Shown here: piece by piece, positions 1 to 8,975 of the stretch
Position numbering within the stretch: position 1 is the stretch's first letter
How the letters are laid out: each line of letters opens with the position of its first letter
Origin: Clostridia bacterium
GTDB taxonomy: Bacteria > Bacillota > Clostridia > TANB77 > CAG-508
Length of the DNA: 48,203 nt
Reading direction: 5' to 3'
Assembly: GCA_900759475.1 (NCBI GenBank)
Contig: CAAEVK010000013.1
Coordinates: 1 to 48,203, forward strand
The notes under the pieces: generated by a model
Seen by the model: the letters and a program-made list of their open reading frames with translations, nothing else
Database searches by the model: none
What the model was told of the DNA's origin: nothing
Program-made: the position numbers and the translations under genes

Positions 1-23
1 CTTATTTTTCTTTCTTTTTTCAT
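1..23 (-). CDS. 5' end of an unidentified gene running off the left edge
   Basis: On the minus strand an ATG at 21-23 begins a lysine-rich start (MKKERKI) that leaves the window after seven codons. A purine-rich ribosome-binding tract (GGAGGAGGAG) lies at about 37-47, with a rather long spacer to the ATG. It would be the next gene downstream of the ctpA-like gene, beyond the 331-369 terminator. Too little is visible to name it. Confidence 0.4.
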
Positions 24-399
24 TTTTTCTCTTTTCTCCTCCTCCTTTGTTTTTTTATTATTTTGTCTTTTTATTTTTTCTTTATGCTACCTTTTTCTTT
101 TTGTTTTTTGCAAAATGCTATATTACACAGTTTTCCCTTGCTTTTTATTCACATCCTATTTATTTTTCAAGGTACTTACTATTTTTTCTAGCTTTTTCTC
201 ACTTTTATTCTATATCTTTTTCTCCATTTTTGTCAATGTGTTTTTTATACTTTCTATTCTTTTAATAAATGGCAATAAAAAATTTCTGGCATGCTTTTAA
301 AATATTTTTTTAAAACTAAAAAGTATTGGGTAATAGCATATTTTATATATTTTATAAAATATGCTATTAACCAAAAATACATAAATTATTAGATGTATA
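24..399. other. T-rich intergenic stretch
   Basis: About 375 bases without a convincing gene. The plus strand is dominated by T and C runs, which give spurious Phe/Leu-rich open frames at 47-300. I see only the ribosome-binding tract of the leftward gene near 37-47 and the palindrome at 331-369. Confidence 0.6.
331..369 (-). terminator. Terminator after the ctpA-like gene
   Basis: A near-perfect palindrome (TAATAGCATATTTTATA and its complement, at least 16 pairs) lies about 30 bases past the ctpA-like stop. On the minus strand it is followed by a T-rich tract (ACTTTTTAG). The stem is almost all A-T, so it may act in both directions. Confidence 0.6.
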
Positions 400-1578
400 T
401 TATTTTGCCATTTCAATTGCTTTTTGTAATTGTAAATCTGTTTGTTCATCTTTTTTATTTTCCACTAATTCATCTGGTTCAATACCTACTTTATTAATTT
501 TAGTTCTATTTGGAGTATAATATTCTTCTGTTGTTAATTTTATAGCACTTCCATCTTTCAATCTTAAGAGTTCTTGTATAACACCTTTTCCATAGGTTTT
601 AGTTCCCACAATTTTTGCTCTATTATTGTCTTTTAATGCACCTGCTAGTATTTCTGATGCACTTGCTGAATTTTCATTTACTAACAATACAACTGGTATT
701 GTAATAATTGGGTCAATTTTGGCTGTTTCTATTATTTCATTTTCCTTTTTATTAACTGTAATTAGCATTTTAGAATCTTTTTCTAACATATAATCTGCAA
801 TCGTTAATGCTTCTTGCACAATTCCTCCTCCATTATCTCTTAAATCAATAATTAAGGATTGAATATTTTGTTTTTGTAATTCTTCATATTTTTCTTTAAA
901 AATTTTGCTTGTATCTTCATCAAAACTTGTTAACTTTATATATCCAATATTATTTTCTTTTACTTCTGACTTTACTGGATTAACAATTACTTTTTTTCTT
1001 TCTATTTCCAGTTCTATTATTTGCTCATTTCTTTTTATTTCTATTTTTACTTTTGTTCCTTCTTCTCCTTTAATAGCTGCACTTGCTTCATTTAAATGTT
1101 CTCCATCATATTCTATCCCATCAACTTTTAAAATTATATCTCCTGTTAAAATTCCTGCACTTTCAGCTGGTGAATCTTCTATTGTAGAAAGTACCACAAT
1201 TTCATCACTATCTTTATAAGCAGACATATAAATACCTATTCCAACATAGTTTCCCATAATGTTTATTTCGTATTCTTCATACTCTTCTTTGGTAATATAC
1301 TCGCTATATTCATCTCCTAAACCTTCTACATACCCTTTTATTGCAGATTCTTTTAATTTATTTTCATCAACTTCTCCTAAATAATATTCATCTATAATTG
1401 TCCTAAATCTGGCAAGTTCTCCTGCTATTGTATTATCATTGTTTGATACTAAAACATATTTTGTATTACCTAAATTAGTGTTATATAAAAAGACTGTGGT
1501 TATAATAAAAGTAATAAAAGCTACTAATGCAATTAGCATAATAATTTTGTAGATTTTTTGTGTTTTTTCTTTATTCAT
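400..1578 (-). CDS. ctpA: S41 family C-terminal processing peptidase
   Basis: A membrane-anchored serine protease of the CtpA/CtpB (tail-specific protease) family, acting on extracytoplasmic substrates. One membrane helix spans residues 13-33. A PDZ domain covers about 108-190 (VGIGIYM, GILTGDIILKVDG). The S41 core follows, with the catalytic Ser in NENSASASE (about S306) and the catalytic Lys in GTKTYGKG (about K331). At 392 aa it has the usual length for a clostridial CtpA. The start is preceded by GGAAGGAATG. It is the last gene of a block with two M23 peptidases and ftsEX, so a role in wall remodelling is plausible, and CtpB-like signalling in sporulation is an alternative. The family assignment is firm; the substrate is unknown. 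Confidence 0.93.
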   Translation of the reverse strand: MNKEKTQKIYKIIMLIALVAFITFIITTVFLYNTNLGNTKYVLVSNNDNTIAGELARFRTIIDEYYLGEVDENKLKESAIKGYVEGLGDEYSEYITKEEYEEYEINIMGNYVGIGIYMSAYKDSDEIVVLSTIEDSPAESAGILTGDIILKVDGIEYDGEHLNEASAAIKGEEGTKVKIEIKRNEQIIELEIERKKVIVNPVKSEVKENNIGYIKLTSFDEDTSKIFKEKYEELQKQNIQSLIIDLRDNGGGIVQEALTIADYMLEKDSKMLITVNKKENEIIETAKIDPIITIPVVLLVNENSASASEILAGALKDNNRAKIVGTKTYGKGVIQELLRLKDGSAIKLTTEEYYTPNRTKINKVGIEPDELVENKKDEQTDLQLQKAIEMAK

Positions 1579-1631
1579 AGTTTTTTCTTCATTCCTTCCT
1601 AAGTCAATTATATGTAGTTCTTCTTTAAAAT

Positions 1632-1659
1632 ATCAATGAGTATACAAATACTCATTGAT
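1632..1659 (-). terminator. Hairpin after the first M23 peptidase gene
   Basis: Perfect 12-bp stem (ATCAATGAGTAT / ATACTCATTGAT) with a 4-base loop, just after the stop of the 1668-2837 gene. On the minus strand a short T run (ATATTTT) follows. It could be a weak terminator or a processing stem before the ctpA-like gene. Confidence 0.55.
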
Positions 1660-1667
1660 TAACATAC

Positions 1668-2837
1668 TTATGGTAAATATGGTCTTGGGTCTACTCTCCT
1701 TCCATTAACTAATACTTCAAAATGTAAGTGTGGTCCAGTTGAATTTCCTGTCGTTCCAACATTCATAATTATTTGTCCTTGACTTACTGTTTGTCCATCT
1801 TCCACTTTTCTAGAACCCGGCAAACCATGTGCATATAGTGTCATTGTTCCATCATGGTGATTTATAACAATGTATTCCCCATAACTTCTATAATTTCCAT
1901 TTGGATATTTAAGAGCTTTTGAAGTAACTACTGTTCCAGATTTTACAGCTAGAATTGGTTTTCCTGTAATTCCTGCCCCACTATAATCTACCGCTCCGTG
2001 ATAACTTCCATTACTATAGTATAACCCTGTTGTAATAGAATATCCATTAATTGGTCTTATGTATCCAGAAGCACTTGGCTTAACAGTAGGGTAATTTCCT
2101 CCGTTTTCTTGTGCTTCTTTAGCTGCAATAGCTGCTAATTCTGCTTGAATTTCTTTTTTGTCTTTCTCAAATTGTTCTAACTCTGCCTGAATTGCTTTTT
2201 CTTCTTCATTTAGTTCTGCAACTCTTTTATCTTTTGTTTGTTTTGCATCTATTAACGCTTTATTTGTTTTTTCTATATTATTTTTGTTTGTTTCTATTTG
2301 TTGTTTGTCTTCTTCCAAGCTAGTCTTCATTGCCTGTATTTCATTCTTTTTTCTGTCAATTTCATCTAGTAATTCTGCATCATAGTTAGCCAATTCTGTA
2401 GCAAGATAATAATTAGAAACTAAATCAACAATTCCTTTTGAATTTAAAATCATATCTAAAACTGATGTTTCTCCCATTTCATATACAGCTATTAGTCTCT
2501 CTTGCATATCTTTTTCTTGTTGTTTAAAATTTTCCTCTTCTATTGTCAATTTTGCTTGTGTATCTTCTATTTTGGCTGATAAATCACTAATTTGGCTATT
2601 TAAATTTTCAATTTCGGTTTCATAACTGCTAATTTGTGTTATAAGGGATTCTACTTCCAACAGTGTTTCAGATTTTTCGTTTTTAATTTCTTGTTGTTCT
2701 TCTTTTTTCTGTTGCTCTTTTTGATTAATTTCATCCATTTCGCTATTTAGTTCTGATTTACTAGTAGTTGCTATACTTAAATTTGGTATTAACAGTAAAG
2801 TAAATATAATAGTTAAAGATATTATTTTATTTTTCAT
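1668..2837 (-). CDS. Coiled-coil M23 peptidase (EnvC/NlpD-like), paralogue 1
   Basis: A secreted peptidoglycan endopeptidase, or activator, of the EnvC type. A signal peptide occupies residues 1-23. A long Glu/Lys/Gln-rich coiled coil covers about 25-240, and a LytM/M23 domain about 260-389. Zinc ligands and catalytic residues look intact: H280 and D284 (HGAVD), H337 (YAHG) and H370-x-H372 (HLHFEV). This differs from E. coli EnvC, whose LytM site is degenerate, so this protein could cut wall peptides itself. It lies next to a paralogue and ftsX/ftsE, the expected arrangement for a hydrolase controlled by FtsEX through its coiled coil. Length is 389 aa. Confidence 0.9.
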   Translation of the reverse strand: MKNKIISLTIIFTLLLIPNLSIATTSKSELNSEMDEINQKEQQKKEEQQEIKNEKSETLLEVESLITQISSYETEIENLNSQISDLSAKIEDTQAKLTIEEENFKQQEKDMQERLIAVYEMGETSVLDMILNSKGIVDLVSNYYLATELANYDAELLDEIDRKKNEIQAMKTSLEEDKQQIETNKNNIEKTNKALIDAKQTKDKRVAELNEEEKAIQAELEQFEKDKKEIQAELAAIAAKEAQENGGNYPTVKPSASGYIRPINGYSITTGLYYSNGSYHGAVDYSGAGITGKPILAVKSGTVVTSKALKYPNGNYRSYGEYIVINHHDGTMTLYAHGLPGSRKVEDGQTVSQGQIIMNVGTTGNSTGPHLHFEVLVNGRRVDPRPYLP

Positions 2838-2876
2838 TTGCTTCCTCCGTTTTATACATAATAAAATATTTTACAA

Positions 2877-4016
2877 TTATTTTTTTTCTAAAAAGTTTAA
2901 TGGTTGTACATATTTCCCATCAATTCTTACTTCAAAATGTGCATGTGGTCCTGTTGAATATCCTGTTGATCCTACTTTTAACACAACATCCCCTCTTGAA
3001 ACAAGTTGTCCTACTTCAACCATAATTTTGCTACCATGTGCATACAAAGTTGTTACTCCACCGCCATGATTAATAACCACCATATTTCCATATGCAGCAC
3101 TCCATCCAGCCTTAATAACTAACCCATCTGTTACTGCAATAAAGTTAGCCCCTTCTGGCGCACCAATGTCAATTCCTGTATGTAGCTTGTACACTTTTGT
3201 AATAGGATGCACTCTCATTTCAAAATTAGAAGTGATTCTTGAATACCCTGGTACTGGCCAAGACATTATTCCTCCTGTATATTCAGTACTTAAGTTTGTT
3301 GACGTTAATAATAATATATCTGACTCTACTTTTTTTAGTTCTTCATTATATATATTAATTTTTTCTTGTAATTGTTTTTCTTCCTCTGTCAATTGACTTA
3401 AATAGTTATTTCTTAACACTCTTGTATTCTCTAATACAATATTTGCTTTTTCTTTATTAATTCTTGCTTCTTTTAATGTTTCCTTTTTTTCTTCTACTTC
3501 TTTTTTGTTGTTTTCTATTCTTATTTTTTCTTGCTCCATATCTGCCAATAGTTCTGTATCGCATTTTGCTATTTCAGATATTAAATAATAATTAGAAATA
3601 AAATCAGATATACTTTTGGAATCAAGTAGTACATCTAAATAGGATGTTTCTCCTGCCTCGTATAGTGTAATTAGCCTTTCTTCTAATAGTTTTTTTTGTT
3701 GATTATAATTTTTTTCTGATACTTGCAATTCTGCTTCTAAATTTTCTACTTCCTCTTTTAGTTTTTCTTCTTCTACAATTAATTGAGAAATTTCTTGTTC
3801 ATAACTTTCAATCTTTTCTGTTAGTTCTTGTATTTCTTGTAGTGTTTCTGATAATTCGTTTTGTACCTCTTCTATCTGATTATTTGCTTCTTCTTTTTGT
3901 GCATTAATTTCGTCTCTTTGCGCTTCTAGTTCTGTTATGTTAGCGCAGAAGGAAATAGTAGTTAACAATAAAATTATGGGAATTGCAATATAAGTTATTC
4001 TTCTGCTCTTTTTCAT
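2877..4016 (-). CDS. Coiled-coil M23 peptidase (EnvC/NlpD-like), paralogue 2
   Basis: Second secreted murein endopeptidase of the block, with the same architecture as its neighbour. A signal peptide ends around residue 25. A Glu-rich coiled coil spans about 28-235. The M23 domain has H279 and D283 (HTGID), H327 (YAHG) and H358-x-H360 (HAHFEV), so the metal site is complete. The coiled coils and the segment after them (for example ERLITLYEAGETS) are recognisably alike in the two proteins, which suggests tandem duplication followed by divergence. It ends only about 40 bases before its paralogue and starts 13 bases after ftsX, so co-transcription with ftsEX is likely. Confidence 0.9.
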   Translation of the reverse strand: MKKSRRITYIAIPIILLLTTISFCANITELEAQRDEINAQKEEANNQIEEVQNELSETLQEIQELTEKIESYEQEISQLIVEEEKLKEEVENLEAELQVSEKNYNQQKKLLEERLITLYEAGETSYLDVLLDSKSISDFISNYYLISEIAKCDTELLADMEQEKIRIENNKKEVEEKKETLKEARINKEKANIVLENTRVLRNNYLSQLTEEEKQLQEKINIYNEELKKVESDILLLTSTNLSTEYTGGIMSWPVPGYSRITSNFEMRVHPITKVYKLHTGIDIGAPEGANFIAVTDGLVIKAGWSAAYGNMVVINHGGGVTTLYAHGSKIMVEVGQLVSRGDVVLKVGSTGYSTGPHAHFEVRIDGKYVQPLNFLEKK

Positions 4017-4029
4017 CTATCCGCTCCTT

Positions 4030-4920
4030 TTATACTTCTAAATACTTTTTCATTGATATTGAACTTCCAACAACACCAATTCCAACACCTAGTATTAAAT
4101 ATACAATTAATATTAAACTAAACATTTCATTAAAACCTAGCAAAGATACATCAATAATATTTTTGAAAGATGTTTCTAATAATTTATCTGTTAATAAATT
4201 ATATAAACCTCCTATAATTAATAATGATATCATTCCTGCAATAACGCCTATTGTAATACCCTCTACAATAAATGGCCATCTAATAAATCCATTGGTTGCT
4301 CCAACATATTTCATAATAGATATTTCTTTTCTTCTAGCATGTACTGTTAATTTAATAGTATTAGTTATAATAAATACAGATATTAAAACTAGTAATATTA
4401 ATATAATTGCACTAGCAATTCGAACACCATTTGCTATATTAATTAATTTATTTATGGTATCATCACTGCTAGTAATGTTTTTTACATTTTCAAAACCAGC
4501 AATTGTATCTTTTACATTTTGGCTCAGATTTAAGTCTGAAAGAGTTACAACATAAGAGGCTGGAAATATATTAAGTCCTTCTAATAGATGTTGTCTGTCT
4601 TTAAATTTTTCCTTCATTTGTGTTAACGCATCTTCTTTGCTTTTATAACGAATATTATTTACTCCTTCAACAGCATTAATTTTTTCACCAAGTTCTTTAA
4701 TTTGCTCTTCTGTTGCTGTATTTTGGATAAATACTTCTATTCCTTGAGCTTCCTCTACTTGTGAAATCATGTAATTGATGTTTTCAATAACAGCAAAAAA
4801 TATTCCAAATATTACCATAGTAGCACACATAATTCCTAAACAAGCCAAAGTAGACTTTTTATTTTTTAATACATTTCTAAATCCTTCACTAATTAAATAA
4901 AAAATAACATTATATTTCAC
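4030..4920 (-). CDS. ftsX: Cell-division ABC transporter permease FtsX
   Basis: Polytopic partner of FtsE. The FtsEX complex transmits ATP hydrolysis across the membrane to coiled-coil wall hydrolases. The protein has one helix near the N terminus (about 24-46), a large extracytoplasmic domain (about 47-165), and three C-terminal helices (about 170-195, 218-245, 265-290), the classic FtsX topology. The open frame extends to a GTG at 4932, but I prefer the GTG at 4920 because AGGGTGGG lies seven bases before it. The start overlaps the end of ftsE, indicating translational coupling. The two adjacent coiled-coil M23 proteins are its likely effectors. Confidence 0.93.
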   Translation of the reverse strand: MKYNVIFYLISEGFRNVLKNKKSTLACLGIMCATMVIFGIFFAVIENINYMISQVEEAQGIEVFIQNTATEEQIKELGEKINAVEGVNNIRYKSKEDALTQMKEKFKDRQHLLEGLNIFPASYVVTLSDLNLSQNVKDTIAGFENVKNITSSDDTINKLINIANGVRIASAIILILLVLISVFIITNTIKLTVHARRKEISIMKYVGATNGFIRWPFIVEGITIGVIAGMISLLIIGGLYNLLTDKLLETSFKNIIDVSLLGFNEMFSLILIVYLILGVGIGVVGSSISMKKYLEV

Positions 4921-5593
4921 TACTATACCCACCCTTACTATCTCTAATAATATTTCCTTTGTCGATTTGGATAACTCTCTTTTTCATTTTATCCACAATA
5001 TCCTTGGCATGTGTTGCAACAACTACTGTCGTTCCTCTTAAATTAATATCATTTAATAAGTTCATAATATCCCATGCCGTTTCAGGGTCTAAATTCCCAG
5101 TTGGTTCATCAGCAATTATCATTGATGGATTATTAACTAGTGCTCTTGCTAAGGCTACTCTTTGTTGTTCTCCTCCTGATAATTCATGAGGATATACTTT
5201 TGCCTTTCCGCTTAATCCTACTAATGACAATACCATTGGAACTTGCCTTCTAATATGCCTTGGAGTTGCTCTTACAATGTACATTGCAAAGGCAACATTA
5301 TCGTACACAGTTTTGTCAGGTAAAAGTCTAAAGTCTTGAAAAACAACACCCATACTTCTACGTAAATATGGAACTCTATTTTGTTTTAAAAATGTTGTAT
5401 CTTTCCCGTTAATAATAATATTTCCCGATGTTGGCTCTTCTTCTTTTAAAATTAATTTTATTAAAGTAGATTTTCCAGACCCTGATGCGCCAACCAAAAA
5501 TGCGAAATCTCCTTTTTCTATTTTAAAATTAGCATTATGTACAGCTTCTGTTCCTGTATCATATGTTTTAGAAACATTCTTAAATTCTATCAT
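4910..5593 (-). CDS. ftsE: Cell-division ATP-binding protein FtsE
   Basis: Cytoplasmic ATPase of the FtsEX complex. Walker A is GASGSGKST (residues 35-43), followed by a Q-loop VFQDFR, the ABC signature LSGGEQQR, Walker B MIIADEPT and the switch His in VATHAKD. At 227 aa it has the family's usual length. It is the first gene of the leftward block ftsE-ftsX-M23-M23-ctpA and overlaps ftsX at the 3' end. Confidence 0.95.
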   Translation of the reverse strand: MIEFKNVSKTYDTGTEAVHNANFKIEKGDFAFLVGASGSGKSTLIKLILKEEEPTSGNIIINGKDTTFLKQNRVPYLRRSMGVVFQDFRLLPDKTVYDNVAFAMYIVRATPRHIRRQVPMVLSLVGLSGKAKVYPHELSGGEQQRVALARALVNNPSMIIADEPTGNLDPETAWDIMNLLNDINLRGTTVVVATHAKDIVDKMKKRVIQIDKGNIIRDSKGGYSSEI

Positions 5594-5673
5594 ATATTGC
5601 TCCTTATAATTAAATCCAAATTATAACCTTCCATTTACATCATAACAATAATCATTTCTAATTGCAAGAGCTA

Positions 5674-5727
5674 AAAACAAAAAAAACGATATATTTTTGA
5701 TGTTTTTTATCAATTTATATCGTTTTT
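5674..5727 (-). terminator. Terminator after the transketolase genes
   Basis: An AAAAACGATATA / TATATCGTTTTT stem with an inner short stem (TTGAT/ATCAA) lies about 65 bases after the transketolase stop. On the minus strand the stem is followed by a run of eight T's. It separates the tkt genes from ftsE. Confidence 0.7.
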
Positions 5728-5789
5728 CTTTTATTTTCGTAGGTGCTTAAAATTCACATAAAATTCACATTAAAATTTATAGTGTTTTT

Positions 5790-6723
5790 TTATTCATTCA
5801 CTATCTTTTGTATTATATCACTTGCTGTTAAATGAAAATATTTTAGTAATTCTTCTGCCTTCCCGGATTTTCCAAAAGTATCTGGTATTCCCATTCTTAT
5901 TAATCTAGCTGGTTGTTTTTCTGTCAACACTTCTGCAATAGCACTTCCTAATCCTCCAATAATATTATGGTCTTCTATTGAAATTAATTTTTTAGTTTCT
6001 TTAGCACATTTTATAATTATTTCCTCATCAATTGGTTTAATAGTATGTATGTCTACTATTCTTATATGAATATTCTGTTTTTCTAATTCTTCTTGTGCTT
6101 TCAATGCTTCACTTACAGTAACTCCTGTTGCAAATACAGTGGCATCTATTCCTTCTCCAATTTGTACACCTTTACCAATTGTAAAGCTTTGATTTTGCGA
6201 ATAAATAATTGGAGTTGCTAATCGACATAGTCTCAAATAAACCGGACCTTTTTGATTAGCAATTTCTCGAATTGCCCATCTTGTTTGTATATCATCAGAA
6301 GTACACATAACTGTTAAGTTTGGTAATACTCTCATTAATGATAAATCTTCTATCATTTGGTGAGTTGCACCATCTTCTCCTACTGTTATCCCCGCATGTG
6401 TTGCACATATTTTTACATTTAAATTGGGATAACAAATACTATTTCTAATTTGATCATAAGCACGCCCTGCTGCAAATACAGCAAAAGTACTAGTAAATAG
6501 TATTTTTCCACAACTTGCTAATCCGTGCAGCTGTTGACAACATATTTTGCTCTGCAATTCCCATATTAAAAAATCGTTCAGGAAATTTTTTTGCAAATAA
6601 ATCTGTTTTTGTTGCAGTTGTTAAATCAGCATCTAATACAATAATTTCTTTATTTTTTTCTCCCAACACTGCAAGCTCTTCACCATAGCTTTGACGTGTT
6701 GCTATTTTGTTTAATATATCCAT
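5790..6723 (-). CDS. Transketolase, C-terminal subunit, with +1 frameshift at CGG
   Basis: The pyrimidine-binding plus C-terminal domains of a split transketolase (pentose phosphate pathway, thiamine diphosphate-dependent). The catalytic Glu is in GIAEQNM, and the conserved THAGITVGEDG and HQMIEDL segments follow. The reading frame from 6723 runs to GCA CGG A at 6522-6527, then ends ten codons later. Skipping the C at 6525 gives TAA-GLASCGK and continues to 5790 with no further defect, giving about 310 aa. Everything on both sides of the shift is well-conserved transketolase sequence, so the gene looks functional if the shift is made. It starts 46 bases after the N-terminal subunit gene. Confidence 0.9.
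6522..6525 (-). other. Predicted +1 recoding site CGG-A in the transketolase C subunit
   Basis: Coding strand GCA CGG A; reading C|GGA restores the frame with glycine. Without the shift, translation stops after about ten more codons. It is one of nine such sites in this window. Confidence 0.85.
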
Positions 6724-6768
6724 ATTTTTATTCCTTTCTGTAAGCTTTCTTACAATTATTTTAGACTT

Positions 6769-7617
6769 TTATTCTGCCCTATTTTTACTTATAATCGCAT
6801 TAGATAGTTCCATAATTGCTTGTTTGTATTGTTCTTCATTTGGAGCCTTTCCATGCCATCCAGCTTGATTTTCCATAAAAGATACACCTTTTCCCTTTAC
6901 TGTTTTTGCAACAATTACCGTTGGTCTTCCTTTTGTTTGTCTTGCAATTTGGAAGGCTTCCAATATATCTTTAAAATTATGTCCGTCTATTGTAAGTACC
7001 TTAAATCCAAAACTTTTAAATTTTTCCTCTATATGAGTTAAACCTGCAACATCTTCTATATTGCCATCAATTTGCAAATTATTATTATCTACGATTACAC
7101 ATAAGTTATCTAATTGATAATGAGAGGCTGTCATCGCTGCTTCCCATACCTGGCCTTCTTCTATTTCTCCATCTCCCAACAAGCAATACACTCTATATCC
7201 ATCATGATTTATTTTAGAATTCATTGCCATACCATTAGCAATAGACAATCCTTGACCTAATGATCCTGTTGTTGCATCCACTCCTTTTACCTTATTCATA
7301 TCAGGATGTCCTTGTAAATTGCCTTGTATACTTCTAAAAGTTTTTAGTTGATTTTTAGAAAAATAACCACGTTCAGCCAAAGTAGCATATAATGCTGGTG
7401 ATGCATGTCCTTTTGATAAGACAAATCTATCTCTTTGCAATGCATTTGGCTTTTTTTCATCAATATTCATTTGATTAAAATATAATGCTGTCAAAATATC
7501 TGTACAGGACAAAGCTCCACCTGGATGTCCCGATTTTGCAGCATAAATTTGTTCAATAATATTTCTTCTTATATGATTTGCTTTTATTTCTAATTCTTTT
7601 ATATCACTTATTTTCAC
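6769..7617 (-). CDS. Transketolase, N-terminal (TPP-binding) subunit
   Basis: The thiamine-pyrophosphate domain of split transketolase, 283 aa. It shows SGHPGGALSC, LSKGHASPALYA and the TPP/metal motif GDGEIEEGQ with N in VDNNNLQ. An upstream in-frame extension overlaps upp by about 65 bases, but I start at the GTG at 7617, because AGGAGG lies six bases before it and family N termini begin here. It pairs with the C subunit directly downstream. No frameshift is needed here. Confidence 0.92.
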   Translation of the reverse strand: MKISDIKELEIKANHIRRNIIEQIYAAKSGHPGGALSCTDILTALYFNQMNIDEKKPNALQRDRFVLSKGHASPALYATLAERGYFSKNQLKTFRSIQGNLQGHPDMNKVKGVDATTGSLGQGLSIANGMAMNSKINHDGYRVYCLLGDGEIEEGQVWEAAMTASHYQLDNLCVIVDNNNLQIDGNIEDVAGLTHIEEKFKSFGFKVLTIDGHNFKDILEAFQIARQTKGRPTVIVAKTVKGKGVSFMENQAGWHGKAPNEEQYKQAIMELSNAIISKNRAE

Positions 7618-7627
7618 AACATACCTC

Positions 7628-8254
7628 CTACTTTGTTCCAAATATTCTATCTCCTGCATCACCCAGCCCAGGAACAATATATCCTTTTTCATTTAAATGT
7701 TCATCAATCATTGCTGTATAAATCTGAACTTCTGGATATTTTGTTTTTACTTTATCAATTCCTTCTGGTGCAGCTATAATTGACAAAAATTTAATATTTT
7801 TTACTCCTTCTTCTTTTATCATACTAATTGCATCCACAGCACTTCCTCCAGTTGCTAGCATTGGGTCTAGTAATATAACGGTTCTTGTCTTTATATCTTT
7901 TGGTACTTTATAATAATACTTTATAGGTTGTAACGTTTTTTCATTCCTATATAGTCCTATATGTCCTATTTTAGCATTTGGTATTACTTTAATTACTCCA
8001 TCTGTCATGCTTATACCTGCCCTTAAAATTGGAACAAATACATAATTATCTTCATTTAATTTTCCAGATATTGTTTTTCTAATAGGCGTTTCTATTTCTG
8101 TTGGTTCTAACTTAGCATCTTTCATCGCCTCATAGCATAAAAACATTGCTATTTCTCCTGCTATTTCCCTAAATTCTTTTGTTCCCGTATTTTTGTCTCT
8201 TAAAATTGTAAGTTTATGTTCAATCAAAGGATGTTTTAATACAATTGGTTCCAT
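7628..8254 (-). CDS. upp: Uracil phosphoribosyltransferase
   Basis: Makes UMP from uracil and PRPP (pyrimidine salvage). It has the PRPP loop LLDPMLATGGSA, the typical start HPLIEHKLTILRD, and the C-terminal uracil-binding PGLGDAGDR. Length is 208 aa, as expected. SD TAAGGAGG lies just before the ATG. A terminator-like hairpin lies directly upstream of the SD, with an alternative pairing partner before it (see 8273-8330), so transcription may be attenuated. Confidence 0.96.
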   Translation of the reverse strand: MEPIVLKHPLIEHKLTILRDKNTGTKEFREIAGEIAMFLCYEAMKDAKLEPTEIETPIRKTISGKLNEDNYVFVPILRAGISMTDGVIKVIPNAKIGHIGLYRNEKTLQPIKYYYKVPKDIKTRTVILLDPMLATGGSAVDAISMIKEEGVKNIKFLSIIAAPEGIDKVKTKYPEVQIYTAMIDEHLNEKGYIVPGLGDAGDRIFGTK

Positions 8255-8535
8255 ATCTACCTCCTTATAATCAAAAAAGCAAGAACAAACCCATCTAAAT
8301 GGTTGTCTTGCTTTTAATTAAATTTAGATGATATATTTTTTATCATATATTCCTCCAAATCTTTTTTTCTATTAGTATACACATTTTATTTTTGTATTGC
8401 AAGTCCCTATTTATTTTTTGCCTTTCAAAATTTATAATTTTTCAATTTATGATTAGTGAACAATGCAAAAAAGCTTTAAATGTAAAAATATTTATCATTA
8501 TTTAATAATAGTTATGCTATGCAAAACCTTACTGT
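8255..8535. other. Intergenic region upstream of upp
   Basis: About 280 bases with no gene, or 327 if counted to the DUF1292 stop. It holds the upp leader hairpin (8273-8315), its possible antiterminator arm (8322-8330) and, at the right end, the DUF1292 terminator. The rest (8340-8530) is AT-rich with no clear signal. Confidence 0.6.
8273..8330 (-). promoter_or_regulatory. Possible transcription attenuator in the upp leader
   Basis: On the minus strand an interrupted stem (AAAAGCAAG ... CTTGCTTTT, 8275-8283 with 8307-8315) carries an inner CC/GG stem and is followed by six T's just before the upp SD. Its loop ATTTAGATG (8292-8300) is complementary over nine bases to CATCTAAAT upstream in the RNA (8322-8330), so an exclusive antiterminator fold is possible. 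I did not recognise a PyrR-binding consensus. Confidence 0.5.
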
Positions 8536-8536
8536 A

Positions 8537-8564
8537 GAAAAAATGGACGCAATCATGCGTCCAT
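8537..8564 (-). terminator. Terminator after the DUF1292 gene
   Basis: A perfect ATGGACGCA/TGCGTCCAT-type stem (8543-8564) is followed on the minus strand by six to seven T's. It closes the ireB-ruvX-DUF1292 operon. Confidence 0.85.
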
Positions 8565-8581
8565 ATAAATATTTTTCAATT

Positions 8582-8908
8582 TTACTCTTCATCATCTACA
8601 AAATTAAATTCATCTTTAAATTTTTCTTTGAACATTTCAAATACTTTTGCTAAAACTTCTTCATCATCAACACTTACATAGCTTTCTTCTTCTTCTGAAT
8701 CTGTATCTTCTACTTTTAAAATTACAACTTCTCCGTCGTCCTCTTCTCCTTCTTCTACAACTGGTAATAATACCACATATTCTTCGTTATCTAATTCAAC
8801 TAAATCCAAAAATTCAAATTGAACTTCTTTCCCATTCTCATCATTTAAAACAATAATATTGTCTAATTCATCATCCATTTCTACCTCATTATTAAAATCT
8901 TCACTCAT
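8582..8908 (-). CDS. DUF1292 family acidic protein
   Basis: A 108-aa, strongly acidic protein of the YrzB/DUF1292 family. The core is seen at about 20-65 (VLNDENGKEVQFEFLDLV, EYVVLLPV, VVILKVE). Biochemical function is unknown in the family. Gene order ireB-ruvX-DUF1292 is conserved in Firmicutes and supports the call. A terminator follows directly. Confidence 0.88.
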   Translation of the reverse strand: MSEDFNNEVEMDDELDNIIVLNDENGKEVQFEFLDLVELDNEEYVVLLPVVEEGEEDDGEVVILKVEDTDSEEEESYVSVDDEEVLAKVFEMFKEKFKDEFNFVDDEE

Positions 8909-8975
8909 CTTTTTTCTCCTTTCAAATTTATATATGGTGTATTTCTACAACTTTAATGTCTTTATAATATTATCT

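Noticed and set aside
47..300. Phe/Leu-rich open frames on the plus strand
   Set aside because: They come from T/C runs; no ribosome-binding site or family resemblance.
8273..8330. PyrR-type attenuator for upp
   Set aside because: I could not find the PyrR anti-antiterminator consensus, so only a general attenuator is proposed.
8647..8856. Leu/His-rich frame opposite the DUF1292 gene
   Set aside because: Antisense shadow of an acidic protein gene.
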